Source: Cellulomonas xiejunii (GTDB lineage: Bacteria; Actinomycetota; Actinomycetes; Actinomycetales; Cellulomonadaceae). Taken from it: a stretch of DNA of 64,000 nucleotides. The stretch covers positions 2,728,001-2,792,000 of the forward strand of contig NZ_CP101987.1 of assembly GCF_024508315.1 (NCBI RefSeq). Direction: 5' to 3'. Under the pieces are notes generated by a model. That model was not told where the DNA came from, did not search any database, and saw only the letters and a list, made by a program, of their open reading frames with translations. Shown one piece after another: positions 54,714-63,874 of the stretch. Position 1 is the first letter of the stretch. Each line of letters begins with the position of its first letter. Made by a program: the position numbers and the translations under genes.

Positions 54714-55957
54714 CCGCCGTCGCGCAGCACGTGCCGCGCGCGGACCGGTTCGGTCCGGCCGACCTGCTCGCCGAGGCGGCCGCGGGCATCGGGGCTCGTC
54801 CCGGCCGGCTCGTGCTGACGATCCTGGGGACCGTCCTCGGGATCGCCTCCGTCGTCGTCACCGTCGGCCTCGCGCAGACCGCCGCCGGGCAGATCAACAA
54901 GCAGTTCGACGCGGTCGCCGCGACCCAGGGCGTGGCGAAGCCTGCGACGAGCGACGGCTTCGGCGGCAACGAGCGGCCCCTCGGCACGCTGCCGTGGGAC
55001 GCCCCCGACCGCGCCGAGCGGCTCAACGGCGTCGAGGCAGCGGCGCTGATCTCCGAGGTCGACGTGGGTGACCTCGACGTGACGGCGGTGCCCGTCCACG
55101 ACCCGTCGGCGCCCCGCCTCGCCAGCCCTGCCGTCGTCGCCACGAGCGCCCACGCCCTCGAGTCCCTCGACGGGCACGTCGTGCAGGGCCGCTTCTTCGA
55201 CGCGGGCCACGACGAGCGGGGCGACCGCGTCGTGGTCCTCGGTGCGGAGGCCGCCAGTCGCCTCGGCGTCACCCGCGTCGACCGGCAGCCGTCGATCTTC
55301 ATCGGCGACCGTGCCTACCAGGTCATCGGCGTCATGGACGGTGTGGTGCGACGCACGGACCTGCTGTCCGCGGTGATCATGCCGAACGGGACCGCGCGGA
55401 CCGACCACGGCCTGACGGCGCCGCAGGAGCTCCACCTGCACCTGAGCGTCGCCGCCGGGCCGGTGGTGGGCTCGCAGCTGCCGACCGCGCTGTCCCCGAA
55501 CAGCCCGGAGACGGTGAAGGTCCAGGTGCCGGCGGGACGCTCGTCGGTGCGGGAGAACGTCCAGGCGGACATCAACGCGATCTTCCTGGCACTCGGTGGA
55601 GTCGCGCTCCTGATCGGTGGCGTCGGTATCGCCAACGTGACCCTCCTGTCCGTGCTCGAACGGGTCGGGGAGATCGGTCTGCGCCGTGCCCTCGGTGCGA
55701 CGCGACGGCAGATCGCCGCCCAGTTCATGGTCGAGTCGGTGGTCGTCGGCATGCTCGGCGGCCTCGTCGGTGCTGCGCTCGGCGTGGCGGTCGTGGCGAT
55801 CGTCTCGGCGGCGTCCGACTGGACGCCGATCCTGGACCTGCGCATGGTCGCCGTCGCAGCCCTGTCCGGAGGGCTCATCGGCCTGCTCGCGGGCCTCTAC
55901 CCGTCACTCAAGGCGGCGTCGATCGAGCCCATCTCCGCCCTGCGCGGCGGCGTCTGA
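54710..55957 (+). CDS. FtsX/MacB-type ABC permease, cassette 2
   Basis: A 415-residue permease with MacB/FtsX topology: TM1 (LVLTILGTVLGIASVVVTVG), a large extracytoplasmic domain (about 60-290), then three TM helices with the hallmark LERVGEIGLRRALGATRRQI and a C-terminal LYPSLKAASIEPISALRGG. With the two genes upstream it forms a complete MacAB-like exporter or mechanotransmitter. It is convergent with xthA. Confidence 0.94.
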   Translation: MTAVAQHVPRADRFGPADLLAEAAAGIGARPGRLVLTILGTVLGIASVVVTVGLAQTAAGQINKQFDAVAATQGVAKPATSDGFGGNERPLGTLPWDAPDRAERLNGVEAAALISEVDVGDLDVTAVPVHDPSAPRLASPAVVATSAHALESLDGHVVQGRFFDAGHDERGDRVVVLGAEAASRLGVTRVDRQPSIFIGDRAYQVIGVMDGVVRRTDLLSAVIMPNGTARTDHGLTAPQELHLHLSVAAGPVVGSQLPTALSPNSPETVKVQVPAGRSSVRENVQADINAIFLALGGVALLIGGVGIANVTLLSVLERVGEIGLRRALGATRRQIAAQFMVESVVVGMLGGLVGAALGVAVVAIVSAASDWTPILDLRMVAVAALSGGLIGLLAGLYPSLKAASIEPISALRGGV

Positions 55958-55972
55958 GCACGGCCGACCGGG

Positions 55973-56785
55973 TCAGAGGTCGTACTCGACGACCAGGGGC
56001 GCGTGGTCGCTGAACCGCGCGTCGTAGGTGGCGGCACGGTCGACGGTCGCTGACCCCGCCAGCACCGCCAGGGGCGGGCTGGCGAGCTGGTAGTCGATGC
56101 GCCAGCCGGCGTCGTTGTCGAACGCCTTGCCGCGCCACGACCACCACGTGAACGGGCCCGGCCCCGGGCCGCCCAGCTGACGGCCGAGATCGCGCCACCC
56201 GAGCTCGTCGAACCACCGGTCGAGGTAAGCGCGCTCCTGCGGCAGGAACCCGGCCTTCGCCAGGTTGCCCTTCCAGTTCTTGATGTCGACCTCGCGGTGG
56301 GCGATGTTCAGGTCCCCGGCGACGACGACGAGGCCGCCGGACGCGACGAGCGCGGCCAGCCTGTCGGTGACGTGGGCGAGGAAGGCGTACTTCTCGTCCA
56401 TCGAGGGCGTGCCCACCGTGCCGGAGTGCAGGTAGGCCGAGGCGACCGTGAGCGTCCGCGCGGGGCCGTCGCCGTCCGACGGCACCTCCAGATCGGCCTC
56501 GACCCAGCGCCCGGCGTCGCCCGTGACGCCGGTGCCCAACCCGATCCGCACCGCGCTCATCGGCAGGCGCGACGCGATCGCGACGCCCGCACGCCCCTTG
56601 GCGTGCCCGGCCTCGTGCGCGAGGTGCCAGCCGCCCGGCGGCAGGTGGTCGGCGAGGATCTCGTCCGACGCCCGCACCTCCTGCAGCAGCAGGACGTCCG
56701 GCTTGCGGACGTCCAGCCACTCCCCCATGCCGCGGCGGAAGGCGGCGCGGATCCCGTTGACGTTGACGGTGGCGACTCGGAGCAC
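55973..56785 (-). CDS. xthA: Exodeoxyribonuclease III / AP endonuclease
   Basis: A 270-residue base-excision repair nuclease of the exonuclease III family. Visible catalytic motifs: VNVNGIR (N10 region), LLLQEVRA (metal Glu36), VVAGDLNIAH, WRIDYQLAS and FSDHAPLVVEYD (catalytic Asp-His). GTG 56785 is the best start; a -10-like CAGGAT lies 6 nt upstream and the in-frame extension beyond it is Arg/Gly-rich shadow sequence. Confidence 0.93.
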   Translation of the reverse strand: MLRVATVNVNGIRAAFRRGMGEWLDVRKPDVLLLQEVRASDEILADHLPPGGWHLAHEAGHAKGRAGVAIASRLPMSAVRIGLGTGVTGDAGRWVEADLEVPSDGDGPARTLTVASAYLHSGTVGTPSMDEKYAFLAHVTDRLAALVASGGLVVVAGDLNIAHREVDIKNWKGNLAKAGFLPQERAYLDRWFDELGWRDLGRQLGGPGPGPFTWWSWRGKAFDNDAGWRIDYQLASPPLAVLAGSATVDRAATYDARFSDHAPLVVEYDL

Positions 56786-56856
56786 CGAGCCATCCTGCCG
56801 CACACCGCCGACGTCCCCGTGCCACGGTCCGCGCCGCCGGGCGGGCGGCGCCCGAC

Positions 56857-57339
56857 TCACTCCCCCGCGTACGCGGCCTCGAGCGGGGCGATCTCGAGCT
56901 TGCGCATCTGCAGCATCGCCTGGGTCGCGCGGGCGACCCCGGCTGCGTCCGGGCGCGACATGATGTCGTCGAGCGCCTTCGGCACGACCTGCCACGACAC
57001 GCCGTACCGGTCCTTCAGCCAGCCGCACTGGCTGGGCTCCCCGCCGTCGGCGATCAGCGTCTGCCAGTAGTGGTCGACCTCCTCCTGACCGTCGACGCTC
57101 AGGTAGAACGAGAACGCCTCGTCGGGGGTGAACGACGGACCCGCCGTGAGGATCGTCACGGCGTGCCCGTCGAGCTCGAGCTCGACGATGAACGGTGTCC
57201 CCTCGGGGACGTCGGGCACGCCGGGACCCGCGTCCACGACCTTCGTGATGCGCGAGTTCGGGATGACGGACACGTAGAACTGCGCGGCCTCGTGACCGTC
57301 CCTGGCGAACCACAGGTGCGTACGGACCATGCCCATGGT
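56857..57339 (-). CDS. VOC (PhnB-like, glyoxalase-fold) family protein
   Basis: A 160-residue protein of the PhnB/3-demethylubiquinone-methyltransferase-like VOC branch: THLWFARDGHEAAQFYVSVI, then FSFYLSVDGQEEVDHYWQTL, and CGWLKDRYGVSWQVVPKALD near the end. The function of this branch is unknown; metal binding is not assured. ATG 57339 is supported by the AGGAG 7 nt upstream. It is separated from folD by a hairpin. Confidence 0.88.
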   Translation of the reverse strand, partial: TMGMVRTHLWFARDGHEAAQFYVSVIPNSRITKVVDAGPGVPDVPEGTPFIVELELDGHAVTILTAGPSFTPDEAFSFYLSVDGQEEVDHYWQTLIADGGEPSQCGWLKDRYGVSWQVVPKALDDIMSRPDAAGVARATQAMLQMRKLEIAPLEAAYAGE

Positions 57340-57404
57340 GGGCTCCTCTCCTCGGTGGTCCCCCGTACCGACCACCGACCCACCGGGAACTCACCGGGCG
57401 GACG

Positions 57405-57441
57405 CACGAGGGCCCCGGGTCGCGCGACCCGGGGCCTCGTG
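57405..57441 (-). terminator. Hairpin terminator of the glyA-folD operon
   Basis: A 17-bp GC-rich stem with one bulged G (about 57405-57421 with 57425-57441) lies 12 bp beyond the folD stop and before the VOC gene. Confidence 0.7.
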
Positions 57442-57452
57442 GCTGCTCGGCG

Positions 57453-58334
57453 TCAGCCGGCCTGGAGCTCCGCCGTGCGGACCACGTTGCTCAGGAGCAT
57501 CGCGCGCGTCATCGGTCCCACGCCGCCGGGGTTGGGCGACACCCAGGACGCGACGTCCCAGACGTTGGGGTGGACGTCGCCGACGACGCGGCTCTTGCCC
57601 GTGACGGCGTCCAGCTCCCGGGAGACGCCGACGTCGACGACGACAGCACCGGGCTTGACGATCTCGGCCGTCACGACGCCGGGCACGCCGGCCGCGGCGA
57701 TGACGACGTCCGCGTTGCGGGTGTGCTCCGCCAGGTCGACCGTGCCCGTGTGCGTGAGTGTGACCGTCGCGTTGACCTCGCGCCGCGTGAGCAGCAGACC
57801 GATCGAGCGCCCCACGGTGACACCGCGCCCGACGACGACCACGTCGGCGCCCTGGAGCGGGACACCGTACCGCTCGAGCAGCTCGATGATGCCCGCCGGG
57901 GTGCACGGCAGCGGCGACGTGACGGGGTCGTTGACCCGCAGCACGAGGCGCCCGAGGTTGGTCGGGTGCAGACCGTCCGCGTCCTTGTCCGGGTCGATCA
58001 GCTCGAGGACGCGGTTCTGGTCGATGCCCTGCGGCAGCGGCAGCTGGACGATGTACCCGGTGCACGCCGGGTCGTCGTTCAGCCGCTGCACCGCAGCCTC
58101 GATGTCGGCCTGCGAGGCGTCGGCGGGCAGCTCCGCACGGATCGAGGCGATGCCCACCTCGGCGCAGTCCTTGTGCTTGCCGTTGACGTACGAGCGTGAG
58201 GCCGGGCTGTCGCCGACGAGCAGCGTGCCGAGCCCCGGCACGACGCCGCGCGCGGCGAGCGCGGCGACGCGAGTGGTGAGCTCGGCCTTGATGGCAGCCG
58301 CCGTGGCGGTGCCGTCCAGCTTCTGGGCGGTCAT
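57453..58334 (-). CDS. folD: Methylenetetrahydrofolate dehydrogenase/cyclohydrolase
   Basis: FolD converts 5,10-methylene-THF to 10-formyl-THF. The 293-residue protein has the catalytic region [12 protein letters not shown] (Y49, K53), [23 protein letters not shown] and [16 protein letters not shown] (a Gly where many FolDs have Ser), then [18 protein letters not shown] 58334 has GAGAGGA 4 nt upstream. The gap from glyA is 14 bp, so it shares the glyA transcript and its ZTP riboswitch. Confidence 0.96.
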   Translation of the reverse strand: MTAQKLDGTATAAAIKAELTTRVAALAARGVVPGLGTLLVGDSPASRSYVNGKHKDCAEVGIASIRAELPADASQADIEAAVQRLNDDPACTGYIVQLPLPQGIDQNRVLELIDPDKDADGLHPTNLGRLVLRVNDPVTSPLPCTPAGIIELLERYGVPLQGADVVVVGRGVTVGRSIGLLLTRREVNATVTLTHTGTVDLAEHTRNADVVIAAAGVPGVVTAEIVKPGAVVVDVGVSRELDAVTGKSRVVGDVHPNVWDVASWVSPNPGGVGPMTRAMLLSNVVRTAELQAG

Positions 58335-58348
58335 CGGTTCCTCTCCGC

Positions 58349-59629
58349 TCAGTACTGCTGCAGGCCGGGGTACAGCGGGAACGCCTCGGTGAGCTTGCGC
58401 ACCCGCGCGCCCAGCGCCTCGACGTCCGCCGACGTGCCCTCGACCAGCGCGGTGGCGATGATGTCGGCGACCTCGGTGAACTCCGCGTCGCCGAAGCCCC
58501 GCGTCGCCAGGGCGGGCGTGCCGATGCGCAGGCCGGACGTGACGCGCGGGGGGCGCGGGTCGAACGGGACGGCGTTGCGGTTGACCGTGACACCGGCGGA
58601 GTGCAGGAGGTCCTCCGCCTGCTGGCCGTCGAGCGTCGAGTGGCGCAGGTCGACGAGCACGAGGTGCACGTCGGTGCCGCCGGTGAGGACCGAGACGCCG
58701 GCCGCGGCGACGTCCGGGGCCGTCAGACGGTCGGCGATGATGCGGGCGCCGTCGATCGTGCGCTGCTGGCGGGCCTTGAAGTCCTCGGTCGAGGCGACCT
58801 TGAACGCCACGGCCTTGGCGGCGATGACGTGCATGAGCGGGCCGCCCTGCTGGCCCGGGAACACGGCGGAGTCGATCTTCTTGGCGTACTGCTCCTTGCT
58901 CAGGATGAAGCCCGAGCGGGGGCCGCCGATCGTCTTGTGCACGGTCGACGACACGACGTCGGCGTGCTCGACGGGGTTGGGGTGCAGGCCCGCGGCGACG
59001 AGGCCCGCGAAGTGCGCCATGTCGACCCACAGCTTCGCGCCGACCTCGTCCGCGATCTCGCGGAACGCAGCGAAGTCGAGCTGGCGCGGGTAGGCGGACC
59101 AGCCGCCGATGAGGACGTCGGGGCGGTGCTCGAGCGCGGCCTTGCGGACGGCGTCGTAGTCGACGCGGAACGTGTGCGGGTCCACGCCGTAGGCGGCCAC
59201 GTCGTAGAGCTTGCCCGAGAAGTTGATGCGCATGCCGTGCGTGAGGTGGCCGCCGTGCGCGAGGTCGAGGCCGAGGATCTTGTCGCCCGCGTTGATCAGC
59301 GCGTGCAGCACCGCGGCGTTGGCCGTGGCGCCGGAGTGCGGCTGGACGTTGGCGTGCTCGGCGCCGAACAGGGCCTTGGCGCGGTCGATCGCGATGGTCT
59401 CGGCGATGTCGACCTGCTCGCAGCCGCCGTAGTAGCGGCGGCCGGGGTAGCCCTCGGCGTACTTGTTGGTGAGCACGGAGCCCTGCGCCTGCAGGACCGC
59501 GCGCGGCACGAAGTTCTCGGAGGCGATCATCTCGAGGGTGTTCTGCTGGCGGGCCAGCTCACCGTCGAGGACCGCCGCGATCTCCGGGTCGAGCTGGGAG
59601 ATGTTCTGGTCGAGCACGTTCTCGCTCAT
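58349..59629 (-). CDS. glyA: Serine hydroxymethyltransferase
   Basis: GlyA interconverts serine and glycine and supplies 5,10-methylene-THF to FolD. The 426-residue PLP enzyme has [20 protein letters not shown] (55-74), the PLP-lysine motif [15 protein letters not shown] (Lys232) and the C-terminal [15 protein letters not shown] 59629 has GGAG 8 nt upstream. It is the first gene of glyA-folD and is preceded by a ZTP riboswitch. Confidence 0.97.
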   Translation of the reverse strand: MSENVLDQNISQLDPEIAAVLDGELARQQNTLEMIASENFVPRAVLQAQGSVLTNKYAEGYPGRRYYGGCEQVDIAETIAIDRAKALFGAEHANVQPHSGATANAAVLHALINAGDKILGLDLAHGGHLTHGMRINFSGKLYDVAAYGVDPHTFRVDYDAVRKAALEHRPDVLIGGWSAYPRQLDFAAFREIADEVGAKLWVDMAHFAGLVAAGLHPNPVEHADVVSSTVHKTIGGPRSGFILSKEQYAKKIDSAVFPGQQGGPLMHVIAAKAVAFKVASTEDFKARQQRTIDGARIIADRLTAPDVAAAGVSVLTGGTDVHLVLVDLRHSTLDGQQAEDLLHSAGVTVNRNAVPFDPRPPRVTSGLRIGTPALATRGFGDAEFTEVADIIATALVEGTSADVEALGARVRKLTEAFPLYPGLQQY

Positions 59630-59702
59630 ACGAAGGGCTCCTGTCGCAGTCAACTGTGCGGGCGGCGTCCGGCGCACCGCACACGTCGGGTGTGGGGCGA
59701 CC

Positions 59703-59788
59703 GAGGGCCCAGGCGTCCGACCCGTTGGTCCAGCTGCTGCGTCGCTCCCCGGTGGTGACCCACCTGCTGCGCCAGTCGCGACCCCGAC
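59703..59788 (-). promoter_or_regulatory. ZTP (ZMP/pfl) riboswitch upstream of glyA-folD
   Basis: Read on the minus strand, the aptamer has the conserved blocks in order: GGGGTCGCGACTGGCG (59785-59770), the hairpin GTGGGTCACCAC (about 59766-59755) followed by CGGGGAGCG, a variable linker, and the terminal CGCCTGGGC (59715-59707) that forms the pseudoknot side. This is the pfl motif that senses ZMP/ZTP, the signal of 10-formyl-THF shortage, and typically controls glyA/folD/pur genes. About 70 nt separate it from the glyA start; no T-tract is seen, so control is probably at translation. Confidence 0.88.
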
Positions 59789-59794
59789 AGCCTA
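59789..59794 (-). promoter_or_regulatory. -10 box of the glyA-folD promoter
   Basis: TAGGCT on the minus strand ends directly before GTCGGGGTCGCGAC. This places the transcription start at the first bases of the riboswitch aptamer. No good -35 is apparent 17-18 bp upstream. Confidence 0.65.
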
Positions 59795-59840
59795 GCAACC
59801 GCGCGGCGGGCGTCGGGTGCACGTCCGGGCCGCGGACGCG

Positions 59841-60428
59841 TCAGCGGGACGAGCAGACCTCAAGATGGTGGTCGACCCGCTCGGGCACGACGATGCCGTC
59901 GGGCTGGGTGCGTGCGCGCTCGACGACGACGACGACCGGGGCGCACCAGCCGCCCTCCGGTCGGGTGCGCGCGGAGCCGAGGTCGACGTCACGTGCCGAG
60001 ACCCACCCGGACACCAGGTCGGCGGGGGCCGTCTCCTCCCAGGAGATGCCGCCGAACCCGGTCGACCACCCGTCGCCGAACGCGAACCCGCCCTGGCCGT
60101 CCCGCTGCTCGGCCACGGCCTGCGGACCTCTCCCCACGGCGCCGACGACCGCGTGGAACCCGGCCGCCTCAGCGCACGCGGCGTCGACGTCGAGCCGGAC
60201 GCTCGTCCCGGTGACCGTCCTGCCGGACCACCGCGCGACGAGCAGCCCGCGTCGCACCGTCCAGTCGAGGTCCCCGGAGAGGGTGACGCTCGTGCAGTCC
60301 TTCACGGCGGACGGACCGACGACGACGGGCTGCGTCCCCGCCTGCGCCGGCGCCACCGGGCCGACCAGGACGGTGACCGCGAGCGCGGCCGCGAGCACCC
60401 CCGCCGCTCCGAGCGTCCTGCGTCGCAC
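59841..60428 (-). CDS. Secreted protein of unknown function
   Basis: A 195-residue exported protein: Arg-rich start (RRRTLGAAG), hydrophobic core and a signal peptidase site after AQA (about residue 30). The mature part is beta-rich and has four cysteines (KDCTS, DAACAEA, GGWCAPV, LEVCSSR), likely two disulfides. No family recognised. GTG 60428 is preferred over GTG 60440 because GGAGG (60433-60437 region) then lies 5 nt upstream. Confidence 0.65.
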   Translation of the reverse strand: MRRRTLGAAGVLAAALAVTVLVGPVAPAQAGTQPVVVGPSAVKDCTSVTLSGDLDWTVRRGLLVARWSGRTVTGTSVRLDVDAACAEAAGFHAVVGAVGRGPQAVAEQRDGQGGFAFGDGWSTGFGGISWEETAPADLVSGWVSARDVDLGSARTRPEGGWCAPVVVVVERARTQPDGIVVPERVDHHLEVCSSR

Positions 60429-60543
60429 GTCGACCTCCACTCCCGTCGGACACCCGGACCGTATCGGACCGCGCGGGCCCCGGGGGCGGGTTCGAGGAGC
60501 GGGTTCGGGCGGGCGTCCTCGTCGTGCTCGCCGAGGCACCCGG

Positions 60544-60576
60544 CTGCCGCCCGTCACCGGCGGTGACGGGCGGCAG
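60544..60576 (-). terminator. Hairpin terminator of the sigma operon
   Basis: A perfect 15-bp stem (60544-60558 with 60562-60576, 3-nt loop), 16 bp beyond the stop of the membrane protein gene at 60593. Confidence 0.65.
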
Positions 60577-60592
60577 GGGGCAGAGTCGCAGG

Positions 60593-61603
60593 TCAGCAGG
60601 TCGCCCAGTCGAAGCACCCGGTCGTCTCGACCGTCGGCTCCACGGGCACGTCGTCCACCGGGCGCTGCTCGAGGTAACGGGTGTACGAGCCCTCCTCGGG
60701 GCTGCTGTCCTCGAGCAGGAGACCGGACGCGTCCCGGACGAGCTGGTGCAGCTCCCCGGCCGAGTCCCTGTACCGCAGCACCTCGCCCGCGCGGCCCAGA
60801 CCGTCCTCGCCCTGGCCGACCTCGGCGCCCGGGAGCGACGCCGCGACCGCCCACAGCGCGGACCTCAGGTCCTCGGCCCACAGGCCTCCCTCACGCAGCG
60901 CGGTCCGCACGACCTCGTACACCTTGTCGTCATCCGTGCCCGCACCCCGCCCTTCCTCCAGGCTGTCGCGCACGACCTGCGCGAGCTCGTCGCCGTCGGT
61001 GGGCAGAACGGTGGGGTCGGTGAGCATCTCGTGCCGCTGGCCCGCCACCACCCAGGTGCCGAGGACCACGGACGGCCCCGTGCCCATGGCCGCCTCGAGG
61101 TCACCGTCCGAGACCAGCAGCCCGGGACGCTCCCGGCTCCTCCACGACTCCCCGCGCTGCGTCTCGGGGGGCATCAGCACCCCGTCCTGCCACGCCGGGT
61201 AGCTCGCCTCGGTGAGCTGGTACCAGTACTTCGCGTCCCCGTCCCACGGGTCGCCCGGGACGCCGGTCACCGTGCCGTCGGCCGCGATGACGGCGACCCC
61301 GGGCACGGTCGGACGCCGCGTGGGTACGGACGGCGCCACCGGCTCCGAGGCCGCCGGGGGCTCCGCACCCGACGTCCCGGCCGGCGGGATGGGCTGCGGC
61401 GCGGCGCCGCCGAGCGCGGACCCGGCGAGCGACCCGACGCCGAGCACCAGCGCCAGCGTGCCCGCCGTGAACCCGCCGCGCACGACGGCCCGCCGCCGGC
61501 GCGCACGGGGCACGACCCGGTCGACATCCACCTCGACCGCCGGCACGACGGCCGCCGCCCGCTCCCGCAGCACCTGCGCGTAACGCTCGTCCTGCGTGCT
61601 CAT
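60593..61603 (-). CDS. Single-pass membrane protein downstream of a sigma factor (anti-sigma/CU044_5270-like)
   Basis: A 336-residue protein: a cytoplasmic N-terminus of about 45 residues with basic RARRRRAVV, one TM helix (GGFTAGTLALVLGVGSLAGS), a Pro/Ala linker and an extracytoplasmic domain (KYWYQLTEASYPAWQDG; LLVSDGDLEAAMG; GAEVGQGEDGLGRAGEVLRY) ending in two cysteines (TTGCFDWATC). The layout and its 4-bp overlap with the sigma gene suit CU044_5270-like partners of SigE-family factors; anti-sigma activity is an inference. ATG 61603. Confidence 0.7.
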   Translation of the reverse strand: MSTQDERYAQVLRERAAAVVPAVEVDVDRVVPRARRRRAVVRGGFTAGTLALVLGVGSLAGSALGGAAPQPIPPAGTSGAEPPAASEPVAPSVPTRRPTVPGVAVIAADGTVTGVPGDPWDGDAKYWYQLTEASYPAWQDGVLMPPETQRGESWRSRERPGLLVSDGDLEAAMGTGPSVVLGTWVVAGQRHEMLTDPTVLPTDGDELAQVVRDSLEEGRGAGTDDDKVYEVVRTALREGGLWAEDLRSALWAVAASLPGAEVGQGEDGLGRAGEVLRYRDSAGELHQLVRDASGLLLEDSSPEEGSYTRYLEQRPVDDVPVEPTVETTGCFDWATC

Positions 61604-62231
61604 CGCACACCTCCGTCCCGCACGCCGGCAGCCGGCGTCGCGGCGTCGTCGCGGTCGTGGTCGCCCATCGCCTCGCGCAGCCGGGCGAGCGCCCGGGACG
61701 CGGTCGACTTCACCGTGCCGACGGAGATGCCCAGGTCGTCGGCGACCTCCTTCTCCGTCAGTCCCTCCAGGTGGCGCAGGACGACGACGCGGCGCTGGCG
61801 TGCCGTGAGCAGCGCGAGCGCCCGGACGAGCTGGTCCCGGTCCGCGTGCAGCTGCTGGCCGTCGTCGCGGCCGCGCTCGGGGAGCTCGGACGTCGCGAGC
61901 AGGACCTCGCGGCGTCGCCGTCGCCACGTCGACACCCGCTGGTTGGCCAGCACCCGACGGGCGTACGCGAGCGGCTCGCGCTCTCGCGCCCGGTCCCAGG
62001 CGAGGTAGGTGCGCACCATGGCCTGCTGCACCAGCTCGTCGGCCTGGTGCGTGTCACCGCAGAGCAACCAGGCGTCCGCGCGAGCGACGGCACGGCGGTC
62101 ACCATGAACGCGGCGAACTCCTCGTCGCGGCCACGGCCCGGCGGCAGCACCGTGGCCAGCGGTTCGCGCGGGCCTGCGTCGTCCGGCGGGTCGTGCTGCT
62201 GCGCCCCGTGCGGTGGCGTCGACGTCCTCAT
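61600..62231 (-). pseudogene. SigE-family ECF-like sigma factor, broken by a single-base frameshift
   Basis: The N-terminal part reads in one frame from ATG 62231 to about 62073 (DEEFAAFMVTAVPSLART). The rest reads in another frame from about 62070 (WLLCGDTHQADELVQQAMVR; region 2 PLAYARRVLANQRVSTWRRR; region 4 TEKEVADDLGISVGTVKSTA). Restoring one G in ACG-CC-TGG near 62072 would give SLARTAWLLCGD, the normal SigE-family sequence. Either the gene is inactivated, or this is a sequence error. Translation restarting at TTG 62067 would lack most of region 2. It overlaps the membrane protein gene by 4 bp. Confidence 0.75.
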
Positions 62232-62245
62232 GCCCTCTTCACGCA

Positions 62246-62279
62246 CGACGCCCCACGAAGGTTGCGTCGCGGGGCGTCG
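62246..62279 (-). terminator. Hairpin terminator of the GNAT gene
   Basis: A 9-bp GC stem (62246-62254 with 62271-62279) with further partial pairing in its loop lies 15 bp beyond the GNAT stop and just before the sigma gene start. Confidence 0.5.
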
Positions 62280-62293
62280 GGATCGTTCCGGGA

Positions 62294-62785
62294 TCAGGCC
62301 TGGACGACTTCACCCTCACCCAGGAGCTTGCGCAGGTACGCGTACGTGAGGTCGCCGGCGGTCTGGTCGTGCTGGTGCTCGTAGCCGGCCTTGTTGTACA
62401 GGGCGATGTTCTGCAGCGAGTCGCGGCCCGTGAAGACCCAGACCTCCTCGATGCCGTCCGGCAGCGTCGGCAGGATCGCGGAGAGCAGCTCGGTGCCGAT
62501 GCCCTTGCCCTGCAGGTCGGGGGCCACGGCGAACCGGCCGAGCGTGGCCTTGCCGCCCTCGACGAGCACGCGGATGGAGCCGACCAGACGGTGACCCCAC
62601 CAGGCACCGAGCGTGATGACGCCGTCGGCCTCCAGGTCGGCCTTGAGCTCCTTGAGCGTCTGCGTCAGCGGCGGGATGTTCGGGTCGCCGTACTGCTGCG
62701 CCTCGGTGACGAAGGCGGCGCGGCGCAGCGTGAGCAGCTCACCCGCGTCGTCCACGGTCACCGGGCGGATGTCGAGGGCGGTCAT
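62294..62785 (-). CDS. GNAT family N-acetyltransferase
   Basis: A 163-residue acetyltransferase. Motif A for acetyl-CoA is LGRFAVAPDLQGKGIGTELL, and motif B is NIALYNKAGYEHQH. The N-terminus (DIRPVTVDDAGELLTLRRAA) is typical. The substrate is unknown. ATG 62785. The start is divergent from purU with a 48-bp gap. Confidence 0.9.
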   Translation of the reverse strand: MTALDIRPVTVDDAGELLTLRRAAFVTEAQQYGDPNIPPLTQTLKELKADLEADGVITLGAWWGHRLVGSIRVLVEGGKATLGRFAVAPDLQGKGIGTELLSAILPTLPDGIEEVWVFTGRDSLQNIALYNKAGYEHQHDQTAGDLTYAYLRKLLGEGEVVQA

Positions 62786-62833
62786 GGCGCCATGGTGTCA
62801 GCCCGCGGCACCCGCGCACTACTCTCAGACCTC

Positions 62834-63700
<867 letters not shown>

Positions 63701-63746
63701 CCGCGTCGCGGCGGGGCTCCCGCCGCGCGTGTGGTCGGTCCGGCAC

Positions 63747-63818
63747 GAAGCGTTTCGCCCCGTGCGGTCGCGCGCGCCGCGCGACATGCTCGGCCTGACG
63801 GTGCGGCAAACGTTCCCC
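63747..63818. promoter_or_regulatory. Two candidate LacI-type operators upstream of a secreted protein gene
   Basis: CGAAGCGTTTCG (63747-63758) and GGCAAACGTTCCCC (about 63805-63818, core AACGTT) both have the CG-centred dyad form used by LacI-family regulators. They lie 57-128 bp before the start at 63875. Many sugar-utilisation genes in this group have such sites. Nothing else is seen in 63701-63874. Confidence 0.35.
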
Positions 63819-63874
63819 GCCGTCGAGGAGTGCCGGTGCGCCGTCGCGCCCGGCAGGGCGAGGAGGGCACCACC

